Origin: Hassallia sp050875635
GTDB lineage: Bacteria > Cyanobacteriota > Cyanobacteriia > Cyanobacteriales > Nostocaceae
DNA: 64,000 nucleotides
Assembly: GCF_050875635.1 (NCBI RefSeq)
Contig: NZ_JBPAOH010000007.1
Location: forward strand, 1-64,000
Direction of reading: 5' to 3'
Positions 52,488-60,957 of this stretch are shown piece after piece (the stretch's first letter is position 1; each line of letters starts with the position of its first letter). The position numbers and the translations under genes are program-made. The notes below the pieces were generated by a model. The model saw only the letters and a program-made list of their open reading frames with translations, searched no databases and was not told where the DNA came from.

Positions 52488-52871
52488 AAGCGCGTACTTG
52501 CAGCTATTTTAAGTACATTTTATCGATTACAGCCGTTGATTGGTTTCGGTAATTACTCCCGGTGGGGAGTGGGGGAGTGGGGAGTGGGGGACAAGGGGGA
52601 CAAGTAGGGGTGGGGTTCCCCCACCCTTCCCAATGCCCCATGCCCAATGCCCCATGCCCAATGCCCAATGCCCAATGCCCAATGCCCAATGCCCAATGCC
52701 CAATGCCCCATGCCCCATGCCCCATGCCCCATGCCCAATGCCCCATTACCCATTTCTACTAACAATCATCCGGATAGATATGCCTAAAGCTGTAAATCGA
52801 TAGTACGAGGTGCAATGGGGGTAATCAACTCTACTGCAATTGCCATCCACCCAAAGACACAGGAGACTACC
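52488..52871. other. Repeat-rich intergenic region upstream of clpP
   Basis: About 380 bp. A purine-rich GGGGAGTGG run (52560-52602) is followed by about 17 CCCAATG/CCCCATG heptamers (52628-52746). Open reading frames in the array (GHWALGIGHWAL-like) are by-products of the repeat. The clpP promoter must lie here but was not pinpointed. Confidence 0.75.
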
Positions 52872-53027
52872 ATGCTGCAAAAACTTTTGCAAGCCGCTAT
52901 CATCACCTTTTTACTTCATTTGTTAGCGGGACTTAACCAAAATACTTCTATTCATACTCAGACAGAATCATCTTTAAATACAAAGCCGATGCCAATGGTT
53001 AGCTGGGTATTTCGCTCTCTGCCATAA
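52872..53027 (+). CDS. Small membrane or exported peptide, 51 residues
   Basis: From ATG 52872 with AGGAGA six bases upstream. It starts MLQKLLQAAIITFLLHLLAG, a hydrophobic segment that may be a membrane helix or signal, followed by NQNTSIHTQTESSLNTKPMP and WVFRSLP. No family recognised. The ribosome-binding site supports translation. It may have a membrane-peptide role, but that is only a guess. Confidence 0.55.
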   Translation: MLQKLLQAAIITFLLHLLAGLNQNTSIHTQTESSLNTKPMPMVSWVFRSLP

Positions 53028-53219
53028 AGGTATAGTATTTGATTCGAGGACTCATGCTTTTCGCTTTTTTTTAATCGGCGTTGCTTTTTCGGTGCTTTTC
53101 TCATCCTCAAGCTGGAAGTAAACAAATTATTTTCTAACAGGATGATGAAATATTTATCCAGAAAGTGAAATAGTATTAGACTGAGCAAAGAAGGTAATGT
53201 AACTACCGCTCTTTGAATC

Positions 53220-55295
53220 ATGACGAATCGTCTTGCTCAAGCCAAGAGTCTCTACCTCCGCAAACACGCTTCAAACCCCATCGATTGGTGGAGTTGGTCT
53301 GATGAAGCGCTTTTAACTGCAAAAACGCAAAATAAGCCGATTTTTCTTTCGATTGGCTACTCTAGCTGTCACTGGTGTACTGTGATGGAAGGTGAGGCGT
53401 TTTCCGACTTGGCGATCGCTGAATACATGAACGCTAATTTTCTCCCAATTAAAGTAGACCGCGAAGAAAGACCCGACATCGACAGCATTTATATGCAGTC
53501 TTTGCAGATGATGAGTAACGGTCAAGGAGGCTGGCCCTTAAATGTCTTTCTTTCTCCAGAGGATTTAGTACCGTTTTATGCAGGTACTTATTTCCCTGTT
53601 GAACCGCGTTTCGGTCGTCCTGGCTTTTTACAAGTTTTGCAAGCGCTGCGCCGCTATTATGATACCGAAAAAGACGATTTGCGTCAACGCAAAGCGGTAA
53701 TTTTAGAGTCGCTGCTCAGTTCTGCGGTTTTGCAATTAGATGAGGCAACCGCACAGGATGATGAATTATTACGGCAAGGCTGGGAAACTAGCACGGTTAT
53801 AATTACTTCAGATCAACAAGGTAATCGGTTCCCGATGATTCCCTATGCGGAATTAGCGCTACGGGGAACTAGATTTTCTTTTTCTGATGCTCTTGAAAAT
53901 CAATCAAGGTACAATGGCAAGCAAGTTTGTACCCAACGTGGGCTAGATTTAGCACTAGGCGGTATTTTCGATCATGTAGGTGGTGGCTTTCACCGTTACA
54001 CGGTTGATTCTACTTGGACTGTACCGCATTTTGAAAAGATGCTTTACGACAATGGTCAAATTGTCGAATATCTGGCGTCTTTGTGGAGTATGGGGGTACA
54101 AGAGCCGGCTTTTGAAAGAGCGATCGCTTTAACTGTAAAATGGTTAAGTCGGGAAATGACCGCTCCTGAAGGTTATTTCTATGCAGCTCAAGATGCTGAC
54201 AGTTTTACAACCGCAGCTGAAGCTGAACCAGAGGAAGGAGCTTTTTACATCTGGAGTTACAAAGAATTACAGGAATTACTCACTGCTCTTGAACTAACAG
54301 AATTACAACAGCACTTCAGTGTAACGCCTAACGGTAACTTTGAAGGTAACAATGTGTTGCAAAGGCGTTATGCAGGAGAATTAAGTGATACCACTAAAAA
54401 TACACTCTCCAAGCTTTTTGTTGCTCGCTACGGTGCAACATCTAATGAACTTAAAACTTTTCCTCCCGCCCGCAACAACCACGAAGCAAAAACAGGAAAC
54501 TGGCTTGAACGCATTCCCGCAGTCACAGATACAAAGATGATTGTCGCTTGGAATAGCTTGATGATTTCTGGTTTGGCAGTAGCTTATAAAGTATTTCAAC
54601 AACCTGATTATTTAGAACTAGCAACACGAGCGGCAAAGTTTATCTTGGATAATCAGTTTGTCGATGGGCGTTTTCATCGATTAAATTACCAATTGTCTCC
54701 GAGCGTGTTAGCTCAATCTGAAGATTACGCCTTTTTTATCAAAGCGTTATTGGATTTACAAGTTAGTTCACCCAATCAAACGTTTTGGTTAGAAAAAGCG
54801 ATCGCACTTCAAGATGAATTTGACGAATTTCTTTTGAGTGTTGAATTAGGTGGTTACTATAACACATCTAGTGATGCAAGTCAAGATTTAATTGTGCGGG
54901 AACGCAGTTATGTAGATAACGCTACACCGTCGGCGAATGGAATAGCGATCGCTAATCTTGTGCGGCTGGCGCTTTTGACGGATAATTTGCATTATCTCGA
55001 TTTAGCAGAACTTGGGTTAAAAGCTTTTCGAGCCGTAATGAGTCGTTCTCCTCAAGCTTGTCCGAGTTTATTTGCAGCTTTGGATTGGTATCGTAACTCT
55101 ACTTTGATTCGCACTACAACTGAGCAGATAAATGTGCTTATTCCCAAATATCTGCCTACGGCTGTGTTTAGCAGCGTATCTAAATTGCCAGAGCGTAGTG
55201 TAGGATTAGTTTGCCAAGGTTTGAAATGTCTGCCAGCTGCTGAAAGTATTGAGCAGTTATTGCAGCAAGTTCAGCAAAGTCAGACGCGGGGATAA
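53220..55295 (+). CDS. DUF255 thioredoxin-domain protein (YyaL/SSP411 family)
   Basis: A 691-residue protein. The N-terminal thioredoxin-like domain has SIGYSSCHWCTVMEGEAF with CxxC (C50, C53), preceded by HASNPIDWWSWSDEAL; a glycosidase-like (alpha/alpha)6 barrel follows, with GGIFDHVGGGFHRYTVDSTW, HFEKMLYDNGQ and YFYAAQDADSFT. The family is widespread and its exact role is unknown; a peptidase or thiol function has been discussed. Length is typical. It overlaps nothing, and the VOC gene begins 10 bp downstream. Confidence 0.92.
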   Translation: MTNRLAQAKSLYLRKHASNPIDWWSWSDEALLTAKTQNKPIFLSIGYSSCHWCTVMEGEAFSDLAIAEYMNANFLPIKVDREERPDIDSIYMQSLQMMSNGQGGWPLNVFLSPEDLVPFYAGTYFPVEPRFGRPGFLQVLQALRRYYDTEKDDLRQRKAVILESLLSSAVLQLDEATAQDDELLRQGWETSTVIITSDQQGNRFPMIPYAELALRGTRFSFSDALENQSRYNGKQVCTQRGLDLALGGIFDHVGGGFHRYTVDSTWTVPHFEKMLYDNGQIVEYLASLWSMGVQEPAFERAIALTVKWLSREMTAPEGYFYAAQDADSFTTAAEAEPEEGAFYIWSYKELQELLTALELTELQQHFSVTPNGNFEGNNVLQRRYAGELSDTTKNTLSKLFVARYGATSNELKTFPPARNNHEAKTGNWLERIPAVTDTKMIVAWNSLMISGLAVAYKVFQQPDYLELATRAAKFILDNQFVDGRFHRLNYQLSPSVLAQSEDYAFFIKALLDLQVSSPNQTFWLEKAIALQDEFDEFLLSVELGGYYNTSSDASQDLIVRERSYVDNATPSANGIAIANLVRLALLTDNLHYLDLAELGLKAFRAVMSRSPQACPSLFAALDWYRNSTLIRTTTEQINVLIPKYLPTAVFSSVSKLPERSVGLVCQGLKCLPAAESIEQLLQQVQQSQTRG

Positions 55296-55305
55296 TGTTT
55301 TAAGC

Positions 55306-55707
55306 ATGAAACAACCCATACTAGGAAAAATCAGCCCGATAATTCCTGCTGGTAGCGATATGGAAAAAGCGATCGCTTTCTACGAACAACAGCTGGGCTT
55401 TACAACAATATATCAAGAAGGCGAGCCAGTGACGATGGCGATCGTCAAACGCGATTCAGTAGAAATTTTTCTGCAAAACAATGATGATAAATATTTAGCT
55501 GAATGGACAACCTTTCGTATCCAAGTTGATGGTATAGAGCAACTTTATCAGGAATTGCAAACGAATGGTGGACAAATGATTCATCCCAATGGATTTCTAG
55601 AAATAAAACCTTGGGGAACGAAAGAGTTTGCAATTCTTGATATGGCTGGTGTGTGTATTACGTTTTATGAATCTGTAGCTAATGATATTTTAAAATATGC
55701 ATTATAA
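55306..55707 (+). CDS. VOC-family (glyoxalase-like) protein
   Basis: From ATG 55306 the protein has 133 residues. The fold has the two beta-alpha-beta-beta-beta units: IIPAGSDMEKAIAFYEQQLG, then PVTMAIVKRDSVEIFLQNND, and FRIQVDGIEQLYQELQTNGG, KEFAILDMAGVCITFYE. Metal-binding residues typical of glyoxalase I/bleomycin-resistance proteins are not complete. Members bind or isomerise small molecules; substrate unknown. It follows the DUF255 gene by 10 bp. Confidence 0.83.
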   Translation: MKQPILGKISPIIPAGSDMEKAIAFYEQQLGFTTIYQEGEPVTMAIVKRDSVEIFLQNNDDKYLAEWTTFRIQVDGIEQLYQELQTNGGQMIHPNGFLEIKPWGTKEFAILDMAGVCITFYESVANDILKYAL

Positions 55708-55726
55708 CTTTAGTTATCGTTAATTG

Positions 55727-56077
55727 CTACTCTTCATCTTCTTTATTTTCAGAACTTGTTTCCTCACATCCCAACCAAAAGAGTAATACTTTCTCCACTT
55801 GCGCTAGTTGTTCAAGTGTCAAGCTTCCCAATTTTCGTAGGAGTTTTGCGTGAGGAATTGTAATAATATTCTGCACATCAAATACTCCTGTTCGACGAAG
55901 AAAGTTTACTTCGACTTCTACCTCGAATCTTGAACCTCGTAAGCTAGTTGTGTGAGGAATAAGAGTTGCTAACGCACGGTCTGATTTAGTAACAGGAACG
56001 CTGATAACTAAACATGGTCTGACTTTTGCCGTGTAACCCAAATCGACAAGCCAAACTTCTCCCTTGTTCGGGACTAC
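55727..56077 (-). CDS. MazF/PemK-type toxin with unclear start
   Basis: The frame is open from 56077 and lacks ATG; canonical starts begin at TTG 56041, which cuts the usual N-terminus. Residues upstream of it (VVPNKGEVWLVDLGYTAKVR) form the first strand expected of MazF/PemK, so the natural start was probably just after the antitoxin stop and was lost, or a rare codon is used. The rest (RPCLVISVPVTKSDRALATL, then RTGVFDVQNIITIPHAKLLR) is normal. MazF toxins are sequence-specific mRNA interferases. It overlaps the end of the upstream antitoxin gene. Confidence 0.75.
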   Translation of the reverse strand, partial: VVPNKGEVWLVDLGYTAKVRPCLVISVPVTKSDRALATLIPHTTSLRGSRFEVEVEVNFLRRTGVFDVQNIITIPHAKLLRKLGSLTLEQLAQVEKVLLFWLGCEETSSENKEDEE

Positions 56078-56265
56078 TCATAATCAGATTCTTGCTTGTC
56101 TAACTCTAAAAAAAGTTCTTCAGCATTCCAGACTAAATCCTCATCTGATAAAGGTGGAAAGTCCAAATGAATAACACGTTTTAAAATCTCTAAGGCAATT
56201 TCCAGCTTTTCTGATTCAGTCAGACTATCAAAGGTACTTAAAAGTTCTTGTGATAAACCAGTCAT
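56074..56265 (-). CDS. Antitoxin of the MazF/PemK-type module
   Basis: A 63-residue acidic protein from ATG 56265, reading LLSTFDSLTESEKLEIALEI and then PLSDEDLVWNAEELFLELDK. The small acidic helix-rich layout is common for cyanobacterial addiction-module antitoxins. The toxin frame begins in or just after its stop codon, so the two are tightly coupled. Confidence 0.7.
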   Translation of the reverse strand: MTGLSQELLSTFDSLTESEKLEIALEILKRVIHLDFPPLSDEDLVWNAEELFLELDKQESDYE

Positions 56266-56352
56266 AGCTACTTTTTTCAGATACTCTTAAAGGATAATAT
56301 AACGTGAGTTCAATGCTCATGATTTAACCTTCTTGGTATTCTTGGTAGACTG

Positions 56353-56937
56353 ATGACAAACCGTAGCCAATTAACTGCGATAATCTTAGCCGGCGGAAAA
56401 AGTTCTCGCATGGGTGAGGATAAAGCTTTGATTTTGATTCAAGGTGTGCCATTATTGCAAAGAATTTATAATATCGCTGAATCATGTGCGGATACAGTTT
56501 ATGTTGTCACACCTTGGGAAGAACGCTATCAACACATACTACCGCCTAACTGCCAGTTTATTAAAGAAGCGCCTTTATCTGCTGGACCGTTAGTCGGATT
56601 TGCTAAAGGACTAGCGCAAGTACAAACAGATTGGGTATTATTGCTAGCGTGCGATTTGCCGAACTTGCGAGTTGAAGTTTTGCAAGCATGGGCAAATCAA
56701 CTTGATGATGTAACAACTCCTGCGATCGCCGCTTTAGCGCATCATATCAAAGGATGGGAACCGTTATGTGGTTTTTATCGCCGCAGTTGTTTAGCTGATT
56801 TAAATGAGTATATCAATCAAGGCGGGCGATCGTTTCAATCGTGGCTCAATCAACATCCTGTGCAACTTTTGCCCGTAACAGAACCGGGAATGCTATTTAA
56901 CTGCAATACACCAGAAGATTTAGCTAATTTAAATTAA
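56353..56937 (+). CDS. mobA: Molybdenum cofactor guanylyltransferase
   Basis: A 194-residue nucleotidyltransferase. ILAGGKSSRMGEDKAL at the N-terminus is the MobA nucleotide-binding signature, followed by LLACDLPNLRVEVL (metal-binding Asp) and WEPLCGFYRRSCL. It adds GMP to molybdopterin to give the guanine dinucleotide cofactor used by nitrate reductase-type enzymes. ATG 56353. Confidence 0.93.
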   Translation: MTNRSQLTAIILAGGKSSRMGEDKALILIQGVPLLQRIYNIAESCADTVYVVTPWEERYQHILPPNCQFIKEAPLSAGPLVGFAKGLAQVQTDWVLLLACDLPNLRVEVLQAWANQLDDVTTPAIAALAHHIKGWEPLCGFYRRSCLADLNEYINQGGRSFQSWLNQHPVQLLPVTEPGMLFNCNTPEDLANLN

Positions 56938-57102
56938 GTAAGTCGGCGAGAAAAATTCAATTGACGGTGCGTTGCGCTCTTGCACAACACACCCTACATT
57001 TAAATTTCTTAACTAATTTAAATTAAGTTCATATATAGCAGTCCTAAATGAGTTGTAAAACACCTCTCCCTTGTCTCCCAAGTCTGCCTTGTCTCCCCTT
57101 TT

Positions 57103-58608
57103 TCACTTACTTTTTTTATCAGGATTAAGCGATCGCTCCCAGCGATTAAATGCTTGGGAAAAAAACAGCGTCATAAATAAATAAACCAACGCGACAGAGG
57201 CATAAATCTCAAACGAACGATAGTTTTCTGCTACAATCAGCTGCCCCTTGCGAAACAACTCTTCAAAGCCAATGACAGCAACTAAGCTAGTGTCTTTAAG
57301 CAGGCTAATGAACTGATTGCCAAGTGGTGGCAACATCCGTCGCAAAGCTTGAGGAAAGATTACATAGCGCATCGTTTGCACTGAACTCAAGCCTAGTGAT
57401 TGGGAGGCTTCTGCTTGCCCCGGATCAATTGATTGGATACCTGCGCGGACAATTTCCGCAATGTAAGCAGCGCTATTGAGACTTAATGCAATCACCGCTG
57501 CTGCCAGACGATTTAAGTTCAAGGTGAAACCAAAATTTTGGCTAAAAGCAGGCAACCCAAAGTAAATCATAAAAATCTGCACTAGCAACGGTGTTCCCCG
57601 GAAGAAATCAACATATGCTGCGGCAGAAAAACGCAAAAGTGCAATACGAGAAAGCCGAACAATCCCAACCAGTGAACCCCCGACTATTCCCAGCAATACT
57701 GAGAGTATTGTCAGTTCAAGAGTCACCAAAGCCCCATCTAGCAAGACGGGTAGTGACTTCAAGATAATGTTTAATGAGGTAAATAACTCAGATACGCCTT
57801 TTTTAGGAATCTGGTTTTCAATCGGCGATTTTTCTGGTAATTGTGGCGGTTGAGTACCAAACCACTTTTGGTAAATTTTAGCGTAAGTGCCATTTTTCAG
57901 CACCGTTGCCAGACCTTGATTAATTAGGTCTAGGTTAGGCGATCCTTTAGGTGTGGGAATGCCATAAAATTCTTCTGTCAGCAGACTGCTGACTACTTTG
58001 AGTCGCTTGAGGTTGCCACTTTTTATGCCGTATAAGATAACAACTTGATCGTTAAGAACGGCATCGACATTACCATTGATTAATGCTTGAAGGGTTAAGG
58101 GTGAATCATTAAAAGTGCGAATTTCCGCTTTAGGAATACTTTTAGCCTTGAGTGCGCCGGTCGTTCCAATTTGCACGCCAATAATCTTGTTTTTAAGACT
58201 GTCGAAATTGGTAATATTTTGATTGTCTGTGCGGGTGGCGATCGCTACTCCAGATTTGAAGTAAGGACGCGAGAAGGAAATTATCTTCACCCGTTCAGCA
58301 GTAATTGCCATAGCCGCAACTGCCGCGTCTACAGTTTGCGTCTGTAATGCGGGAATCATCCCAGCAAAAGGCATATTTTGATACTTAACTTTAAAGCCAG
58401 CAGATTGGGCGATCGCCTGAATCAAGTCAACGTCAAAGCCTTGCAACTCACCAGTTGCAGATTGAAGCTCGAAAGGGGGAAACGTTGGTTCTACTGCCAC
58501 CGTAAGTGTTTTACCAGCAGTGGAACCGTTCGTGAAACTACACGAGGTAAGCAGAAATAGACAGCTTAAGCCAAGAACTAGCCAACGGATAACAGTCAAC
58601 CTTTGCAT
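57103..58608 (-). CDS. Amino-acid ABC transporter, binding protein fused to permease
   Basis: A 501-residue fusion. A lipoprotein signal (VLGLSCLFLLTSCS) leads into a type-3 solute-binding domain (about 30-255: LTVAVEPTFPPFELQ, GFDVDLIQAIAQSAG, AAMAITAERVKIISFS). From about residue 285 comes a His/Glu/Gln-type permease with several helices and the EAA loop QAEASQSLGLSSVQTMRYVIFPQALRRMLPPL (an ATPase contact). Cyanobacterial BgtB has the same layout and transports basic amino acids and glutamine. The ATPase subunit is encoded elsewhere. ATG 58608. Confidence 0.92.
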   Translation of the reverse strand: MQRLTVIRWLVLGLSCLFLLTSCSFTNGSTAGKTLTVAVEPTFPPFELQSATGELQGFDVDLIQAIAQSAGFKVKYQNMPFAGMIPALQTQTVDAAVAAMAITAERVKIISFSRPYFKSGVAIATRTDNQNITNFDSLKNKIIGVQIGTTGALKAKSIPKAEIRTFNDSPLTLQALINGNVDAVLNDQVVILYGIKSGNLKRLKVVSSLLTEEFYGIPTPKGSPNLDLINQGLATVLKNGTYAKIYQKWFGTQPPQLPEKSPIENQIPKKGVSELFTSLNIILKSLPVLLDGALVTLELTILSVLLGIVGGSLVGIVRLSRIALLRFSAAAYVDFFRGTPLLVQIFMIYFGLPAFSQNFGFTLNLNRLAAAVIALSLNSAAYIAEIVRAGIQSIDPGQAEASQSLGLSSVQTMRYVIFPQALRRMLPPLGNQFISLLKDTSLVAVIGFEELFRKGQLIVAENYRSFEIYASVALVYLFMTLFFSQAFNRWERSLNPDKKSK

Positions 58609-58800
58609 ATTTTTTAGACTTTTCTCTCCGTCCCATTTAAAGGATAATTGCTCATCCCTTCAGGTGATGAATTTCCAGAGATTAATTTGAATGCAAAAAA
58701 CCTGGTTAAAGAAAGCGAATTTTTGACTAGTAGTGCGTCAAGGACTAATTGACGGATAGATTTTATGTAGAGACGGCGATTTATCGCGTCTGTTTAACCG

Positions 58801-59535
58801 TCAAAATGAGGGAGAGGCAATAAATGTCCAACTTGCCCTATATGTTCCAGGGAACTTACTTGAATAGTCAGTTGAGGCATCCTGAACAAACCACTCAGGA
58901 ATCACTTTTTGCTGTCCAATTTTTTTTTCCAAGCCGATCTGTAGCGACATATTCTCGTAAACAATGTTTGCCTTCGCAGTTGACAGCATTTTTTCTACTG
59001 ACTTTTGTAACCATTCCCCTCGAACAAACAGACTATGAGCTGGATGCGTGCCATAACTAAATCCGACAATTATGACCAGATATCCTTTGTCGCTTATTAT
59101 CTTGTCCAAACAAAATTGAATGATTTCCTGCTCATCCTTGTGTTCTTCGCTTTCCTTATCAACGGTATTATATATCATCCCCGATAGTACCACTGCATCA
59201 AACTTTTTATTTTCTGTAGCAAGTTTCTGCATAAATACCCATAAGTCTGAGCAGACAAAGGTTCTGTTGGGGTATTGCTTTAAACAGTATTCAATTGAAT
59301 ATTCACTATGATCTACCCCAACGTAGTCGCATTCAGAAGGTAGATATTTGAGCAAAGCCCCATTCCCAGACCCCAGATCCAACAAAGAGAACGACCTTTT
59401 TTGAAAAGCATCCTCTAGAAAATGAACTGGTAGTGTATAACGTGTAGCATTTTCCGGCTGTTCCAAGTAGGAATAATAGTCTGATTGAAAACGTTCTTCT
59501 TCAGACACTTTGCGTTCCGGGTAATTATCTTTCAT
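58801..59535 (-). CDS. Class I SAM-dependent methyltransferase
   Basis: A 244-residue protein. The SAM-binding motif I is FSLLDLGSGNGALLKYLPSE, with motif II DYVGVDHSEYSIEYCL, and further FDAVVLSGMIYNTVD. The C-terminal part shows no known acceptor-specific feature. It lies at 1.2 kb from the 2OG oxygenase with a tandem repeat between; a shared natural-product role is conceivable but not shown. ATG 59535. Confidence 0.83.
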   Translation of the reverse strand: MKDNYPERKVSEEERFQSDYYSYLEQPENATRYTLPVHFLEDAFQKRSFSLLDLGSGNGALLKYLPSECDYVGVDHSEYSIEYCLKQYPNRTFVCSDLWVFMQKLATENKKFDAVVLSGMIYNTVDKESEEHKDEQEIIQFCLDKIISDKGYLVIIVGFSYGTHPAHSLFVRGEWLQKSVEKMLSTAKANIVYENMSLQIGLEKKIGQQKVIPEWFVQDASTDYSSKFPGTYRASWTFIASPSF

Positions 59536-59771
59536 ATCGTCAGGATGTCAAATGAATGGTGTGAAGAGCAAAAACTTGTAAACTACCTTATCGGTAAAAT
59601 TCTATTCGTGGGTAAAATTTTCGCCCAACCATAGGCGCATAGTCAAGGAAATTCTACCAAAATTGACCTTGCCTCACCCCATCAGGAGCCACTTGGCTAC
59701 CTACTGTAGATTGATTGTACTTTAAGGTTGACGATTATAACATTTACTTAGTAGAGCATTTCATTAAATTG

Positions 59772-59981
59772 CTTATGCATCCCGATGCAATGCTTATGCA
59801 TCCCGATGCAATGCTTATGCATCCCGATGCAATGCTTATGCATCCCGATGCAATGCTTATGCATCCCGATGCATTGTTAATGCATCCCGATGCATTGTTA
59901 ATGCATCCCGATGCATTGCTTATGCATCCCGATGCAATGCTTATGCATCCCGATGCATTGTTAATGCATCCCGATGCATTT
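59772..59981. repeat. Ten-copy 21-bp tandem array with palindromic core
   Basis: Ten units of 21 bp built around TGCATCCCGATGCA, an inverted repeat with CCCG loop. Units 1-4 and 8 carry AATG/CTT at the joint, others ATTG/TTA. In one frame each unit reads LMHPDA plus M or L. As DNA it is ten successive small hairpins. It does not look like a CRISPR array because there are no unique spacers. Confidence 0.95.
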
Positions 59982-60060
59982 CAAAACACGCTCGTTTTTA
60001 GTCAAAAGTGATTCTATAGCGGTTTCCATTCAGATGCGGTACAGGTTTGTGTTGCGAGGT

Positions 60061-60089
60061 GTAGGGGCACGGCAGTGCCGTGCCCCTAC
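60061..60089. repeat. 29-bp palindrome (copy 2)
   Basis: Identical in all 29 bases to 43098-43126: arms GTAGGGGCACGGCA and TGCCGTGCCCCTAC around a G. It lies between the 21-bp array and the oxygenase gene. Confidence 0.9.
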
Positions 60090-60144
60090 ACTTCGCAAGG
60101 TCAGGAAACGCTATATATAAACCAAAACAACATAAGGAGGATTT

Positions 60145-60861
60145 ATGGCTGATATCAAAATCGCTGATTTGCAATCAGTATCGGGAGCCAACAAATTATC
60201 TCATAGCCTCATCTATAATGTAGAAAAAATTAATTTTCTAAATGTAGAGAATTTCGATAAATTCTTTAACAATCTTCCTGTCGATCCTTATTTAGATGGC
60301 AATTATCGCTTTAGAAGATTATCTCGTTTCCAAGTTCATGGTGATTCGTTAATCAAGCTACCTCATAAATACTTCTTCCAAAGCCAAGAATACAACTCAT
60401 TGCTAGGTGAGGTAAAAAGAGAATATGCAGAATTAGATGATGCAATTATAGAACTTGATGATTTTAGAAATCTTATCTTAACATTTGTTGAGAAAAGCAA
60501 ACTTAATACTACTGAAGAAATTAAAATAAACGTTCATCAGTTTAGAATTATATGTGACTCATCCAAGTATGGAGAGCCAGCACCTGAAGGTATACATAGA
60601 GATGCCGTTGATATTGTGGGTATTTTTTCAGTAAAAAGAGAAAATATCCAAGGTGGGGAAACACATCTATATAAATCAACAAAGGGAAATCCAGTTTTCT
60701 CGAAAATCCTGAATCCAGGTGAATTGTTAGTGTTCAACGACCATAAATTTTTTCATTTTACTACTGCTATTAAACCAAGCTCAAAAGATGTAGGTATAAG
60801 AGACGTTTTTGTTCTGACTTTTCCAGCTTGGGAAAAAGTACCATTTAAGCAGGTAGAATAA
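60145..60861 (+). CDS. 2OG-Fe(II) dioxygenase, isoleucine-hydroxylase type
   Basis: A 238-residue enzyme of the 2OG-Fe dioxygenase subgroup that includes Bacillus L-isoleucine 4-hydroxylase. The iron ligands are H151 and D153 in PEGIHRDAVDIVGIFSV, with a distal His204 in HKFFHFTTAI. Preceding KINVHQFRI and following NIQGGETHLYK and NPGELLVFNDHKF belong to the double-stranded beta-helix. Family members hydroxylate free aliphatic amino acids or small peptides; the substrate here is unknown. AAGGAGGA about three bases before ATG 60145 ensures translation. An iron-type ABC importer is encoded next. Confidence 0.87.
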   Translation: MADIKIADLQSVSGANKLSHSLIYNVEKINFLNVENFDKFFNNLPVDPYLDGNYRFRRLSRFQVHGDSLIKLPHKYFFQSQEYNSLLGEVKREYAELDDAIIELDDFRNLILTFVEKSKLNTTEEIKINVHQFRIICDSSKYGEPAPEGIHRDAVDIVGIFSVKRENIQGGETHLYKSTKGNPVFSKILNPGELLVFNDHKFFHFTTAIKPSSKDVGIRDVFVLTFPAWEKVPFKQVE

Positions 60862-60957
60862 GCTGTTTATTACTCGCGATCGCCCATTTTTTCTCAAGTG
60901 ATAAAATTCTTAAATCAATGCGTAAGTCCTATAATGATTAGAGTAAATTATTCATAA

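Larger units (their letters stand above)
59536..60144. other. Intergenic region with 21-bp array and palindrome
   Basis: About 610 bp. It contains the ten-unit 21-bp tandem array at 59772-59981 and the 29-bp palindrome at 60061-60089. A continuous open frame across the array lacks a ribosome-binding site. The last 20 bases hold AAGGAGGA before the oxygenase start. Confidence 0.6.

Noticed and set aside
59772..59981. Regular 21-bp repeats considered as a CRISPR array
   Set aside because: Units are directly adjacent with no unique spacers, and no cas genes are present.
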